In this document: positions 4,368-13,247 of the stretch, piece after piece
How positions within the stretch are numbered: position 1 is the first letter of the stretch
Layout: each line of letters starts with the position of its first letter
Assembly: GCA_020054175.1 (NCBI GenBank)
Contig: JAGVLR010000207.1
Coordinates: 1-13,584 of the forward strand
Reading direction: 5' to 3'
Length of the DNA: 13,584 nt
From: Candidatus Dadabacteria bacterium
GTDB lineage: Bacteria; Desulfobacterota_D; UBA1144; Nemesobacterales; UBA2774
Made by a program: the position numbers and the translations under genes
The notes under the pieces: model-generated
What the model saw: the letters and a program-made list of their open reading frames with translations, nothing else
Databases searched by the model: none
Told to the model about the DNA's origin: nothing

Positions 4368-6941
4368 ATGGAAAGCCAGCCCGATAATGCCGGAAAGCCC
4401 CAGTATAATGATCCGAAGAATATCGCCATAGCGCTCCTGGTGCTGATTGCCCTCGTAATGGGGTTCTTTCTCTTCAAGGACAAGCTCCCGGGAGAAGCCC
4501 CGGAAAAAGTGGCTGAGCAGCCATCTGCCGGCGGTGTATCAGTCGTCGAGGTCAAGTTCGACAAGGAGAATAGTGCCTTCGTCGATATCATATTCAACAA
4601 ACCAGTCGGTAAAGAGGATGCGGGCGAGATACTGGGACGCGACCCGGCTACCATAACCCCTTCCGTTAACGGCGCGTGGCAATGGAAGTCGCCGAACGTC
4701 CTCACCTTCCAGGCCTCATGGCGGTTCAACATGGCCACCGATTACAGGATCAAGCTCAATCCCGAGAATTTTCTAAAGCCCGGTGAGGCTCTAGGCGGAA
4801 AAACCGAGTTCAGCATACGGACGGACAAGTTCAAGGTTACGAAGGCCTCCGTCTCGGAAGCCCCGGTCCCCGACGAAAAGAATACAGTCACGCTCGAAGG
4901 AGCCGTGGACTTCAATTACCCAGTCGATCCTAACGTCCTCGCGAGAAAGATATCGCTCAGGGAAGTCGGCGGCGAGGGCGGGGCAGCGAAGGAAGTGCCT
5001 GTGAAGCTCATTACGGAATACTGGCACAACACGATGAGGTGGCGAAGCGGGCCGCTCGAGAAAGCGGCCGGTGAGAGGAAGTTCGAGCTCGTCATAGTGG
5101 GCGACCTCACCCCCACCGATGGCAACGTGAAGCTCGGGGACGATTATATCGAAAAGATAACGCTCGGCTCGAAGGATAAGCTCGCGGTAAGAAGCGCCGA
5201 GCCCAAATCCATATATCCGAAATCCTCGATCACCATAGGGCTTTCTTCGTTCGTAAGCCCGGAGATTGCATCTGACTATATCTCGGTCGAGCCCGGCGTA
5301 AATTACACCGTAAAAAGAGTGGGCAACGATCTAATCATGACAGGCGACTTCGTGCCCGGAAAGAAATACAACCTCAAGATCGCACAGGGGATGCCGGCGC
5401 TCGACGACGCCGTTTTGCGGGAGGAGTATAAAAAGGAGATCCAGTTCGCGAATCTCGACCCGACAATCGAATTCGAAAGCCCGGGCATGTTCCTCGACTC
5501 AAAGGGCACGAAGGCAGTCGCTCTCAAATCCATAAACATAAATACCGTAGACCTCACGGTCGACAAGGTCTACCTCAATAACCTCTTCTTCCTCTTTCAG
5601 TCATACGGATATTCCGTATGGAGGGACGAATTCTACCAGGGCTCCGTCGGGGATTTCTTCGGGGGCCGGGTGGCGGAGGCTTACGGCTTCAAGATCGCTG
5701 ACAAGCAAAACCAGGAAGTAACGACTGTCCTCGACCTCAAAAAATATATCCCTGAGAACGAGCCCGGGCTCTACCAGGTCGGCATTCTGCCGCAGGGGCA
5801 GTATCAGGGGGTTCAGAAATGGGTCCTCATAACGGACATCGGCATAGTCGCCAAAAAAGGCAAGGACGGGTTCCTCGTGTGGGCCAGCTCATTCTCAACT
5901 CTCGAGCCGATTGCCGGGGCGAACGTCAGAATCCTGAGCGACAAGAACCAGCTCATCGCCAGCGGAACCACGAACTCGAAGGGCATATTCGAAACGGACA
6001 AGGCCGCCGGAGACGATAAGAAGGGAAGGCCGTATATGATCACAGTGCAGAAGGGCGGCGACTTCAGCTTCCTTCTTCTCGATAACATGCTTATAGATAC
6101 ATCCGGTCTCGACGTCGGCGGCGCCGTGCCGTCTCTTCAGGGCTACAGCGCTTACGTGTACGGCGAGAGGGACATCTACCGTCCCGGTGAAACCGCCAAT
6201 GGCGTAGCAATAGTCAGGGACGCAAACCTCAACACCCCCGCGCCGATGCCTATAATACTGAAGCAGATAGACGCGAGGGGCCGCGTCGCGAGGACAATAA
6301 AGGAAACCCTGAGCCCCGAGGGCATGGTTTCATTTTCCATCGACATACCGGAATTCGCCCCCACGGGTAACAACACCCTGGAAGTCAGGGCCGGCGACGA
6401 GGTTATAGGGCAGTACATGTTCCAGGTAGAGGAATTCATCCCCGACCGGATAAGGGTGAGAATAGAAACCGACGAAGCTGCGGTCGGCGTCGGAAAAGAG
6501 CTGAAATACGATGTCTCGAGTGCGTATCTCTTCGGGCCGCCCGCTTCGGGGCTCTCCGTCGAAACCCTCGTCGACCTCGTCGAAAGGCCGTTCCTCCCCG
6601 AGAATTACAAGGGCTACGTCTTCACGAACCCTGACAGAACTTTCGAATCGAAGGAAATCTTCCGCGGCGAGGGCACGCTCGACGCAAACGGCAATACGAG
6701 CTTCACGGCGTCCATACCCGACGGGCTCCGGCCCCCGTCGTCGCTTCAGGCACAGATATCCGCGCGCGTTCAGGAGACGGGCGGGCGCGGCGTGAACGCG
6801 ACCCGGCGCGTGAACGTCGATCCCTATCCCTATTATATCGGCCTCAAGCTGAAAGACCCTGAGAAGTACGCCGAGCCCGGAAAGGAGGTCGAGCTCGAAT
6901 ACGTCGCTCTCGCGACGAAGGCGAGGGCACGGAAGAGGTGA
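4368..6941 (+). CDS. yfhM: Bacterial alpha-2-macroglobulin, N-terminal part (frameshifted gene)
   Basis: First 857 codons of a bacterial alpha-2-macroglobulin (YfhM/ECAM-like), a periplasmic protease trap. A hydrophobic helix at about 19-36 follows a polar N-terminus; there is no lipobox cysteine, so the protein seems anchored by a transmembrane helix rather than by lipid as in E. coli. Recognisable modules: an N-terminal macroglobulin/Ig-like domain (about 60-135), a bMG3-like domain from about 502 (FLVWASSFSTLEPIAGANV), the MG2 domain from about 600 (ERDIYRPGE) to FIPDRIRVRIE near 700, then another MG domain, and the start of a further one at 823-848 (LKDPEKYAEPGKEVELEY). That last domain is interrupted: the final residues KARARKR are out-of-frame translation ending at TGA 6939. 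The continuation is the next entry. GAGAGG and ATG at 4368 give a clear start. Confidence 0.9.
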   Translation: MESQPDNAGKPQYNDPKNIAIALLVLIALVMGFFLFKDKLPGEAPEKVAEQPSAGGVSVVEVKFDKENSAFVDIIFNKPVGKEDAGEILGRDPATITPSVNGAWQWKSPNVLTFQASWRFNMATDYRIKLNPENFLKPGEALGGKTEFSIRTDKFKVTKASVSEAPVPDEKNTVTLEGAVDFNYPVDPNVLARKISLREVGGEGGAAKEVPVKLITEYWHNTMRWRSGPLEKAAGERKFELVIVGDLTPTDGNVKLGDDYIEKITLGSKDKLAVRSAEPKSIYPKSSITIGLSSFVSPEIASDYISVEPGVNYTVKRVGNDLIMTGDFVPGKKYNLKIAQGMPALDDAVLREEYKKEIQFANLDPTIEFESPGMFLDSKGTKAVALKSININTVDLTVDKVYLNNLFFLFQSYGYSVWRDEFYQGSVGDFFGGRVAEAYGFKIADKQNQEVTTVLDLKKYIPENEPGLYQVGILPQGQYQGVQKWVLITDIGIVAKKGKDGFLVWASSFSTLEPIAGANVRILSDKNQLIASGTTNSKGIFETDKAAGDDKKGRPYMITVQKGGDFSFLLLDNMLIDTSGLDVGGAVPSLQGYSAYVYGERDIYRPGETANGVAIVRDANLNTPAPMPIILKQIDARGRVARTIKETLSPEGMVSFSIDIPEFAPTGNNTLEVRAGDEVIGQYMFQVEEFIPDRIRVRIETDEAAVGVGKELKYDVSSAYLFGPPASGLSVETLVDLVERPFLPENYKGYVFTNPDRTFESKEIFRGEGTLDANGNTSFTASIPDGLRPPSSLQAQISARVQETGGRGVNATRRVNVDPYPYYIGLKLKDPEKYAEPGKEVELEYVALATKARARKR
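6909..6941 (+). other. Frameshift site inside the alpha-2-macroglobulin gene
   Basis: The family reading passes from the frame of 4368 to the frame of 6938 here, within one macroglobulin domain. In the second frame the bases from 6914 read DEGEGTEEVNTGGLKAEFY, a typical acidic loop and next beta strand. In the first frame the same bases give a basic run ending in TGA. Restoring one base after 6914 would join LA to DEGEGTEEV. No classical X-XXY-YYZ slippery heptamer is visible, so an assembly error or true mutation is more likely than programmed shifting. Confidence 0.82.
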
Positions 6942-9886
6942 ATACCGGCGGGCTCAAGGCGGAGTTCTATAAAGACGTGTGGAACACAGTCCTCCGAAGA
7001 ACAGCTTCCGGAAACTACAAGTATGAATCGAAGCGCGATTCTGTCCTCGTAAATGCGTTTTCCATAGACGGCGGCTCGCCGAAAGGGAGCTTCACGGTTA
7101 CGCCCCCCGAGTTCGGGAGCTACAGGGTCGTCCTGACCGACCCGAAAGGCGGCTCTTCGACACAAGTGCAGTTCTACGCAAGCGGATGGGGCTTCTCCCC
7201 GTGGGCTGTCGAGAACCCTGCGCGCATAGAGCTCGACCTCGAAAAGAAGGAATATATGCCGGGTGAAACTGCCAATCTTCAGGTTCGCGCACCGTTCTCA
7301 GGGAAGCTCCTCGTCACAGTCGAAAGGGACGAGGTCTACTATACCGAGACCTACAGCATCGACGGCAACACCGCCGCGATAAATATTCCCATAAGTGACA
7401 AATACAGGCCGAATGCTTACGTCACGGCTACACTCGTAAGGGGCGTGAAGGAGCTCGAGCCGGGCTCCGCGGGAAGGGCGTTCGGAGCGATTCCGATTAA
7501 CGTCGACCGGACGGCCAACAAGGCCACGGTCGAGATAACCGCGCCGGAGGAGATAAAGCCACTCACTCCTCTGGAGGTAGGTGTCAAAACACTTCCCGGG
7601 GCGACGGTGACGGTTGCAGTCGTCGACGAGGGGATACTCCAGCTCATCGACCAGAAGACAGCCGATCCATTCACGTTCTTTTACAGAAAGCTCGCCCTCG
7701 AAGTCGCGGCCTACGATACATTCTCTCTCCTTCTGCCCGACGTCTCGATAGGTCTCTCGCCCGCGGGCGGGGGCTTTGGCGCGAGAAAGGAAATGCAGTT
7801 CCTGAGCACGCAGGGAATCAGAAGGGTGAAGCCGGTAGCGTTCTGGTCCGGCCCGCTCGAGGCGGACGGCGAGGGGAACGTCTCCTATAAAATAGACATG
7901 CCGCAGTTCCAGGGCGCGGTCAGGATTATGGCCGTCGCCACGAGGGGCGAGGAATTCGGCTCGGACGAGAAGTTCACGAAAGTGAAATCCCCGATCGTGC
8001 TCCTGCCCACTGTGCCGAGGTTCTTCTCACTTAACGAGAGCGTCATAATACCCGTCTCCGTCAGGAACGATACGAAGAAAGACGGCGCGATTACCGTAAA
8101 CATGAAAATAACGGGCCCGGCTTCGGTCGGCGTCATAGACGGCGCGGGGCAGAAGGGCGGCTCACCACAATCGAAGGAAGCAGCGCTCGACGTCTCGATA
8201 CCCGACGGCGGCGAAAGAACAGTTTACTTCACCGTCGATACAGAAGACGTCACGGGGGCGCTGTCGGTAAATATCACCGCTTCCGGCAACGGGGAATCGA
8301 CGTCGTCCGATATCGACGTGCCTGTCCTGCCCGACCTCCCGGCGAAAAGGGAAGAGGCCATCGGCAGGATAGACTCGCATAAATTCGAGGTACCCGTCGC
8401 CTCCGACGCTTACAGAGCAGGGACTATAAAGAGAGACCTTTACGTCAGCAGGCTTCCGCTGATACAGTTCTCCGGAAAGCTCGATTACCTTCTCCAGTAC
8501 CCCTACGGGTGCCTCGAGCAGATAACGTCGCGCGTCTTCCCGCTGATTTATCTTTCCGACATCGCACGCAAGATAGACCCATCGCTATTCGAGAAAGCTG
8601 ACCCGGCTGTACTAGTCCAGGACGGCATTCGTCAGATCGCATCTATGCAGATGGACGGCGGCGGATTTTCGCTCTGGCCCGGAGGAGAGTCGGCGGAGCC
8701 GTGGGCGAGCATCTACGCGGCCCATTTTCTCGTCGAGGCCAGGAAGGCCGGCTACTTCGTCGACGATTCGCTTTACTCGAACGCCATGGCATACGTGAGG
8801 GACACGGCCAAGGCGCAGCAGGAATACAGCACGAACGAGCTCGAGCTCGCCGTCTACGCGCTTTACGTCCTAAGCCGCGACGGGAAGCCCGACATGGGAA
8901 CGATGGATTTTATAAGAGATCGCTACAAGGGTGAGCTCACCATCGAATCGAAAGCCCTCCTCGGCGGGGCCTACGCGGGCTCCGGTGACGCCTCCGCGCT
9001 GGAGCAGCTCCTTAAGGGAGTAAACGACGTCGAGGAGATCGCGAGGCAGACGGGCGGGAACTTCAACTCGACTATAAGAAACAGGGCGATATTGCTCCTG
9101 GCTATCCTGGATCTCAATCCCGATGACCCGAGGGTCCCGGCGCTTGTCGACAGGCTGTCGAGAGACGCGCAGCTCAGTCAATGGTGGACGACGCAGGAGA
9201 GCTCGTTCGCCCTCCTCGCGATCGGCGAGTTCGTGAAGAAACAGTCCGAAGCGCCGCCGTTCATGGGTACCGTCACAATTGACGGAAAACAGGTGGCGAC
9301 GTTCAAGAGCGAGAAGATTCTTTCACTCACTGACATCGAGGGGGACCAGCCGATAGTAATAAACATGGATGAGGAATATAAGGATGGGAGCGCCTTCTAT
9401 ACCGTCCTCACGAGTGGCACTCCGACGCCAAAGGGCTTTAAGCCCGTCGAGGAAGGCCTTTCGGTCCTGAGGGAATTTCTCACCAGGGACGGCGCGCCTG
9501 TAGACCAGAAGAATATCGCGCAGGGCGATCTTATAGTCGTCAGGTCGAAGATCCAGAGCGGAGCCGGCCCGATTGAGAACGTGGTCATAGAAAACCTTCT
9601 CCCCTCGGGGTTCGAGGTCGAGAACCCGCGCCTTAAAACGACAGAAACCCTGAAATGGGCGACTGGCAATACGACCGAGCCGGAGTACATGGACATAAGG
9701 GACGACAGGATACTGATATTCACGGACCTTCCCGATGCAAAGTGGTACAACTTCTACGCCCTCCTTCGCGTCGTGAATCCCGGTACATTCGCCGTCCCGC
9801 CCGTCCAGGCAGAGGCCATGTATTCGCCAAATATCAGATTCACCGGCAAGATAGGCGAGCCGTTCGAGGTGAAGCTTAAGCAGTAA
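6938..9886 (+). CDS. yfhM: Bacterial alpha-2-macroglobulin, C-terminal part with thioester
   Basis: The remaining 982 codons, in the -1 frame relative to the N-terminal part. The nominal GTG at 6938 overlaps the upstream TGA by four bases but has no proper ribosome site. Modules: the end of the interrupted MG domain (FTVTPPEFGSYRVVLTD), a bait-region domain from about residue 97 (KKEYMPGETANLQVRAPF), the A2M domain from about 295 (FWSGPLEADGEGNVSYKIDMP; PRFFSLNESV), and the thioester domain. The thioester motif YPYGCLEQ carries Cys525 and Gln528 (about 1382 and 1385 of the joined protein), so covalent trapping of proteases should be possible. The C-terminal domain (IENLLPSGFEVENPRL; MYSPNIRF) matches the bMG10 end of YfhM-type proteins. 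The joined length of about 1839 exceeds the 1653 of E. coli YfhM. It is followed after 14 bases by pbpC, its usual partner. Confidence 0.92.
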   Translation: MNTGGLKAEFYKDVWNTVLRRTASGNYKYESKRDSVLVNAFSIDGGSPKGSFTVTPPEFGSYRVVLTDPKGGSSTQVQFYASGWGFSPWAVENPARIELDLEKKEYMPGETANLQVRAPFSGKLLVTVERDEVYYTETYSIDGNTAAINIPISDKYRPNAYVTATLVRGVKELEPGSAGRAFGAIPINVDRTANKATVEITAPEEIKPLTPLEVGVKTLPGATVTVAVVDEGILQLIDQKTADPFTFFYRKLALEVAAYDTFSLLLPDVSIGLSPAGGGFGARKEMQFLSTQGIRRVKPVAFWSGPLEADGEGNVSYKIDMPQFQGAVRIMAVATRGEEFGSDEKFTKVKSPIVLLPTVPRFFSLNESVIIPVSVRNDTKKDGAITVNMKITGPASVGVIDGAGQKGGSPQSKEAALDVSIPDGGERTVYFTVDTEDVTGALSVNITASGNGESTSSDIDVPVLPDLPAKREEAIGRIDSHKFEVPVASDAYRAGTIKRDLYVSRLPLIQFSGKLDYLLQYPYGCLEQITSRVFPLIYLSDIARKIDPSLFEKADPAVLVQDGIRQIASMQMDGGGFSLWPGGESAEPWASIYAAHFLVEARKAGYFVDDSLYSNAMAYVRDTAKAQQEYSTNELELAVYALYVLSRDGKPDMGTMDFIRDRYKGELTIESKALLGGAYAGSGDASALEQLLKGVNDVEEIARQTGGNFNSTIRNRAILLLAILDLNPDDPRVPALVDRLSRDAQLSQWWTTQESSFALLAIGEFVKKQSEAPPFMGTVTIDGKQVATFKSEKILSLTDIEGDQPIVINMDEEYKDGSAFYTVLTSGTPTPKGFKPVEEGLSVLREFLTRDGAPVDQKNIAQGDLIVVRSKIQSGAGPIENVVIENLLPSGFEVENPRLKTTETLKWATGNTTEPEYMDIRDDRILIFTDLPDAKWYNFYALLRVVNPGTFAVPPVQAEAMYSPNIRFTGKIGEPFEVKLKQ

Positions 9887-9900
9887 CTGGCAGAAACGGT

Positions 9901-12282
9901 ATGAGGCGAAGCGGAAATAAGAAGAGTTATCTGAAATGGACAGCCGGAGCGTGTGTCGCCGTTTTGATGCTGGCGGTGGACGCGTTCTTGCTGTTCCTCG
10001 CAGCTGACTACTTCTTCCCGTTTCCCGAGGGATCGATACACAGAAAGACTGCGGCCGTCGTATATGATAGCCAGGGAAGGCCTCTCAGGTTCTTCCTGCC
10101 CGAGGACAACCGCTGGCGGTTCGAGGTCGGGCTCGAAGACATATCGCCCAGGCTCGTAGAGGCCGTCATAGCTTCCGAGGACAGGTGGTTCCATCACCAT
10201 CCGGGAGTAAACCCGCTCGCGCTCGTCCGCGCGTTTTACGTGAACGCCAGGGCAGGGAGGGTCGTCTCCGGGGCCTCGACGATACCCATGCAGATAGCGC
10301 GAATGGCCGAGCCCAAGAGCCGGAACGTCAACTCTAAAATAAAAGAGGCCTTCCGCGCGTTTCAGCTCAAGTGGCATTACGACGACAACCAGCTCCTCGA
10401 AATATATCTCAACGTCGCTCCCTACGGCGGGAATATAGAGGGCGTCGCGGCCGCTTCGTATTTTTACTTCGGGAAGTCGCCGCGGGCGCTTTCTCCGGCA
10501 GAGATTGCGCTCCTGACCGCGCTACCGCGCTCGCCCGTCGCTTACGACCCGACGCGCAATTCCGAGGCCGCACTCCGTGAGAGGAATAAGGTCCTCGACC
10601 AGCTTGCGGGAAGGGGCGTGTTCACGAAGGAAGAGGCCGAGAGGTACTCGAAGGAGCCCGTTCCTTCGAAGAGAAAGCTCCAGCCGTTCTCGGCGCCGCA
10701 TTTCTCGGAGTACGTGTACCAAAAGGTTTCGAGGGGTGAGAGCGCCCGGACGACGCTCGATTCCTCCATACAGCGTATAGCCAGTGAGATAGCCGGAAGG
10801 CACCTGGATAACCTCAGGCGCGACGGCATAGAAAACCTCGCCATAGTCGTCATAGACAACGAGACGCGGAGCCTTAAGGCGCTCGTCGGCTCTGCAGACT
10901 ACTTCGATAAAAAGAATTCCGGGCAGGTCAATCTCGCGCTCGCCCGCCGCTCGCCGGGTTCGGCATTGAAGCCATTCCTCTATGCGATGGCGATAGACCT
11001 CGGGCTCGTCATCCCGGACACATACGTCCTCGACGTGCCCACGGATTATTCGGGTTACATCGCCGAAAACTACGACGGCACTTACCGCGGACATATAACG
11101 CTCAGACACGCACTCATACTGTCTCTGAACGCTCCGGCTGTGAGGCTTCTCGCCCAGGTTGGGCTGAGAGACTTTCACGAGCTTCTCCTGAGGGGCGGGC
11201 TTGCTACTCTCGACAGGCCGTCCGGCAAGTACGGACTTCCGCTCATACTCGGCGCCGGCGAGGTGACGCTTCTCGACCTCACGAATCTCTACGCCACGCT
11301 CGCGTCGGGCGGCATTCACCGCCCGCTCAAGGTGATAGAGGACGAGACGCGGAGCTACGATGAAACGAGGCTCTTTTCGCGGGAGGCCTCCTACCTCACG
11401 ACGGACGCACTCGCCGAGCTCAAACGGCCGGATATGTCTTCGAATACATGGGCGCTCACGAGAGACGTGCCAGAGGTCGCGTGGAAGACCGGCACTTCTT
11501 ACGGACACAGAGACGCGTGGTCCCTCGGTTATTCGACCCGCTACACGATAGGCGTCTGGGTCGGCAATCCCGGCGGCAGGGGACAGAAAGGCATTTCTGG
11601 CTCCGGACACGCCGCCCCAATACTTTTCGACCTTTTCCGTGGGATAGAGGGCAACGGCTCCAGGATAGCGATGCCCGACGGGCTCAATCTCGAGACGATA
11701 GAGGTCTGCAGGTCGAGCCACTTGCTGCCGACGCCCTACTGCGGACAGAGGGACAAGGTGACGTACGTGAAGGGCGTTTCCCGCTTAGAGAGAGATACCT
11801 ATTCGAAGCGGATATTCGTCGACAAGGAAACGGGCGAGCTTCTCCTCGGGGAATGCATAGGCGAGCGCCCCCACGAGGCCCGCACCGTGACGACGTATCC
11901 GGCGGAGCTCGTCGCGTGGCGTATGGCCGAGGGAAAGTCCGTAGAGGCCATACCGCCGCTCAGCCCGCTGTGCAAGGACGTTCCGTCCGAAAGTCCTCCT
12001 AAAGTAGTTTCGCCCGATAGAACGACACCCTACCGGGTTCTTAACGGCATGCCTTCCGAGTACCAGAGGGTCGAGCTCATAGCGAGGGTAAGCGAGGAAG
12101 TAGACATGCTCTACTGGTACCAGAACGGGAAGCTCATAGCGGCCACCAAACCCTACAGGCGGACTTTCATTCCGCTCGAAGCGGGCACACACAACCTCGT
12201 CGTCGTCGATTCGTCCGGCAGGTCGGGCAGCGTCACGTACAAGGTCGAAAAAACCGATAACGTCGAGGTCGTCGAGAGGTGA
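9901..12282 (+). CDS. pbpC: Penicillin-binding protein 1C (bifunctional class A PBP)
   Basis: A 793-residue peptidoglycan synthase anchored by one helix (about 11-35) with its body in the periplasm. The GT51 glycosyltransferase domain shows SEDRWFHHHPGVN (catalytic Glu93), GASTIPMQIARM at 124-135 and LLEIYLN with Glu167. The transpeptidase domain has SxxK at Ser354-Lys357 (SPGSALKPF), SLN at 408-410 and KTGTS at 529-533, so both activities look intact. The C-terminal ~80 residues form the BiPBP_C beta domain that marks PBP1C. Overall architecture and length agree with E. coli PbpC (770). The gene follows the macroglobulin gene by 14 bases; this yfhM-pbpC pairing is conserved in many Gram-negatives and is thought to couple protease trapping with wall repair. 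No strong Shine-Dalgarno sequence precedes ATG 9901, which suggests translational coupling. Confidence 0.95.
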   Translation: MRRSGNKKSYLKWTAGACVAVLMLAVDAFLLFLAADYFFPFPEGSIHRKTAAVVYDSQGRPLRFFLPEDNRWRFEVGLEDISPRLVEAVIASEDRWFHHHPGVNPLALVRAFYVNARAGRVVSGASTIPMQIARMAEPKSRNVNSKIKEAFRAFQLKWHYDDNQLLEIYLNVAPYGGNIEGVAAASYFYFGKSPRALSPAEIALLTALPRSPVAYDPTRNSEAALRERNKVLDQLAGRGVFTKEEAERYSKEPVPSKRKLQPFSAPHFSEYVYQKVSRGESARTTLDSSIQRIASEIAGRHLDNLRRDGIENLAIVVIDNETRSLKALVGSADYFDKKNSGQVNLALARRSPGSALKPFLYAMAIDLGLVIPDTYVLDVPTDYSGYIAENYDGTYRGHITLRHALILSLNAPAVRLLAQVGLRDFHELLLRGGLATLDRPSGKYGLPLILGAGEVTLLDLTNLYATLASGGIHRPLKVIEDETRSYDETRLFSREASYLTTDALAELKRPDMSSNTWALTRDVPEVAWKTGTSYGHRDAWSLGYSTRYTIGVWVGNPGGRGQKGISGSGHAAPILFDLFRGIEGNGSRIAMPDGLNLETIEVCRSSHLLPTPYCGQRDKVTYVKGVSRLERDTYSKRIFVDKETGELLLGECIGERPHEARTVTTYPAELVAWRMAEGKSVEAIPPLSPLCKDVPSESPPKVVSPDRTTPYRVLNGMPSEYQRVELIARVSEEVDMLYWYQNGKLIAATKPYRRTFIPLEAGTHNLVVVDSSGRSGSVTYKVEKTDNVEVVER

Positions 12283-12288
12283 GCTGTG
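12274..12288 (+). promoter_or_regulatory. Ribosome binding site of the cytochrome gene inside the pbpC end
   Basis: GAGAGG at 12274-12279, within the last codons of pbpC, lies six bases before GTG 12286. The stop of pbpC (12280-12282) sits between them. This fixes the GTG as start and implies that both genes are read from one mRNA. Confidence 0.7.
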
Positions 12289-13131
12289 CGTAAGACGACT
12301 CAAGTTTCAGTCTTGCATTTAATTCGCCTCGTTATATTCGTCTTTACAGTTTCTCTCCTTGTTCCGTCGGATGCGAACGGTCAAAATCCGGACCCGTCCA
12401 TCGAATTCCAAATAGCGGGAAAAACCGTAAACGTGTTTAAGCTTTCGGCGCTCAAGTCGAAGCTCGAACCCCGGCGCATCGAGCTCTACGACATCGAGTA
12501 CAAGAAGATGAAGAGGTACGAGGGCTTCGCTCTCGGTGACGTCCTTCGACTTGGGTTCGGTGACAAACTTAAAAGCCCGGAATATACGGATGTCGCGTTT
12601 GTCGCACTCGACGGATATAACGCCGTCGCCCTCTTATCAAAGGTCTCGGAGCCGGGCGGATACATAGTCTATGCTGACCTTGAATCTGATAAGTGGGAGC
12701 CCGTGGGAAGCCAGGGAATAGACCCCGGGCCTTTCTACCTCGTCTGGACAGGTAAGGACCAGACGCCTGTGAACGAATTCCCCTGGCCCTGGCAGATAGC
12801 CTCAATAAACCTCATGCGATTTCAGGACCAGTATCCGCTCGTGTTCCCGAAGGGCGCGGCTACGGGTTCAGCGGCGTATAAGGGCTACGAGCTCTTCAAG
12901 GGAAGGTGCGTCAGGTGCCATTCGATGAACGGGCAGGGCGGAAAGATAGGCCCCGACCTTAACGCCCCGAAGAGCATAGTCGAATACCGCTCCGACTACA
13001 TGATAAAGGAGTTCATAAAGCACCCGTCGCAATACCGCTACACCCACATGCCCGATCATCCGGACCTGACAGAAAGCTCCCTCGACGACCTCCTCGCCTA
13101 TTTTCGCTACATGAAGAAGATCAGAAAGTAA
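12286..13131 (+). CDS. Secreted monoheme cytochrome c with N-terminal SUOX-like domain
   Basis: A 281-residue exported protein. Residues 1-32 are a signal peptide: a basic start, a hydrophobic core 9-26 and a likely cut after DANG or nearby. Residues about 38-182 carry KMKRYEGFALGDVLRLGFG, VAFVALDGYNAV, IDPGPFYLVWTG and PWPWQIASINLMRF. This order resembles the molybdopterin-binding fold of the sulfite oxidase family, but no cysteine occurs before residue 208, so the usual Mo ligand is absent. The C-terminal ~90 residues are a class I cytochrome c: heme site CVRCH at 208-212, GPDLN at 222-226, and Met255 in THMPDHPDLT as probable sixth ligand. It is probably a periplasmic electron carrier whose N-terminal domain docks a partner; that is inference. 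It is three bases behind pbpC and read with it. Similar cytochrome fusions exist in proteobacteria, with functions I do not know. Confidence 0.82.
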   Translation: MRKTTQVSVLHLIRLVIFVFTVSLLVPSDANGQNPDPSIEFQIAGKTVNVFKLSALKSKLEPRRIELYDIEYKKMKRYEGFALGDVLRLGFGDKLKSPEYTDVAFVALDGYNAVALLSKVSEPGGYIVYADLESDKWEPVGSQGIDPGPFYLVWTGKDQTPVNEFPWPWQIASINLMRFQDQYPLVFPKGAATGSAAYKGYELFKGRCVRCHSMNGQGGKIGPDLNAPKSIVEYRSDYMIKEFIKHPSQYRYTHMPDHPDLTESSLDDLLAYFRYMKKIRK

Positions 13132-13247
13132 TGCTCTTTACATCGCCTCGGAGCGGTGCCCGTGCGAAATTTCGTATCTAGTGTAAATTTTATATTGAAT
13201 CCCGGAAGCCTTCATGGATTCCGGGACGCCCAGCAAAGGAAAGATAA
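13132..13247. other. Intergenic leader before the CoA-binding protein gene
   Basis: A 116-base gap with an AT-rich stretch (13166-13199) that contains the 10-base palindrome CGAAATTTCG (13165-13174) and TATATT (13191-13196). No convincing -35 is present. A strong hairpin follows at 13200-13226. No small ORF was found. Confidence 0.4.
13200..13226. repeat. Perfect inverted repeat in the leader of the YccU gene
   Basis: Arms TCCCGGAA (13200-13207) and TTCCGGGA (13219-13226) pair perfectly around an 11-base loop. No T run follows on either strand, so it is not a standard terminator. It ends 22 bases before ATG 13248, just before the ribosome site AAAGGA (13235-13240). It could be an mRNA-stabilising structure, a weak terminator for the upstream operon, or an operator. 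Confidence 0.5.

Noticed and set aside
6909..6941. Programmed -1 frameshifting as the explanation for the split gene
   Set aside because: No slippery heptamer of the X-XXY-YYZ type is present in the zero frame near the overlap. Kept only as a remote alternative.
9754..10377. Open frame of 207 codons on the minus strand across the macroglobulin/pbpC junction
   Set aside because: Antisense to two well-supported genes and without domain signal.
10522..11721. Long open frame of 399 codons on the minus strand opposite pbpC
   Set aside because: It lies fully antisense to a PBP1C gene with every motif intact, has Arg-rich low-information translation and no recognisable domain. It is a by-product of the codon bias of pbpC.
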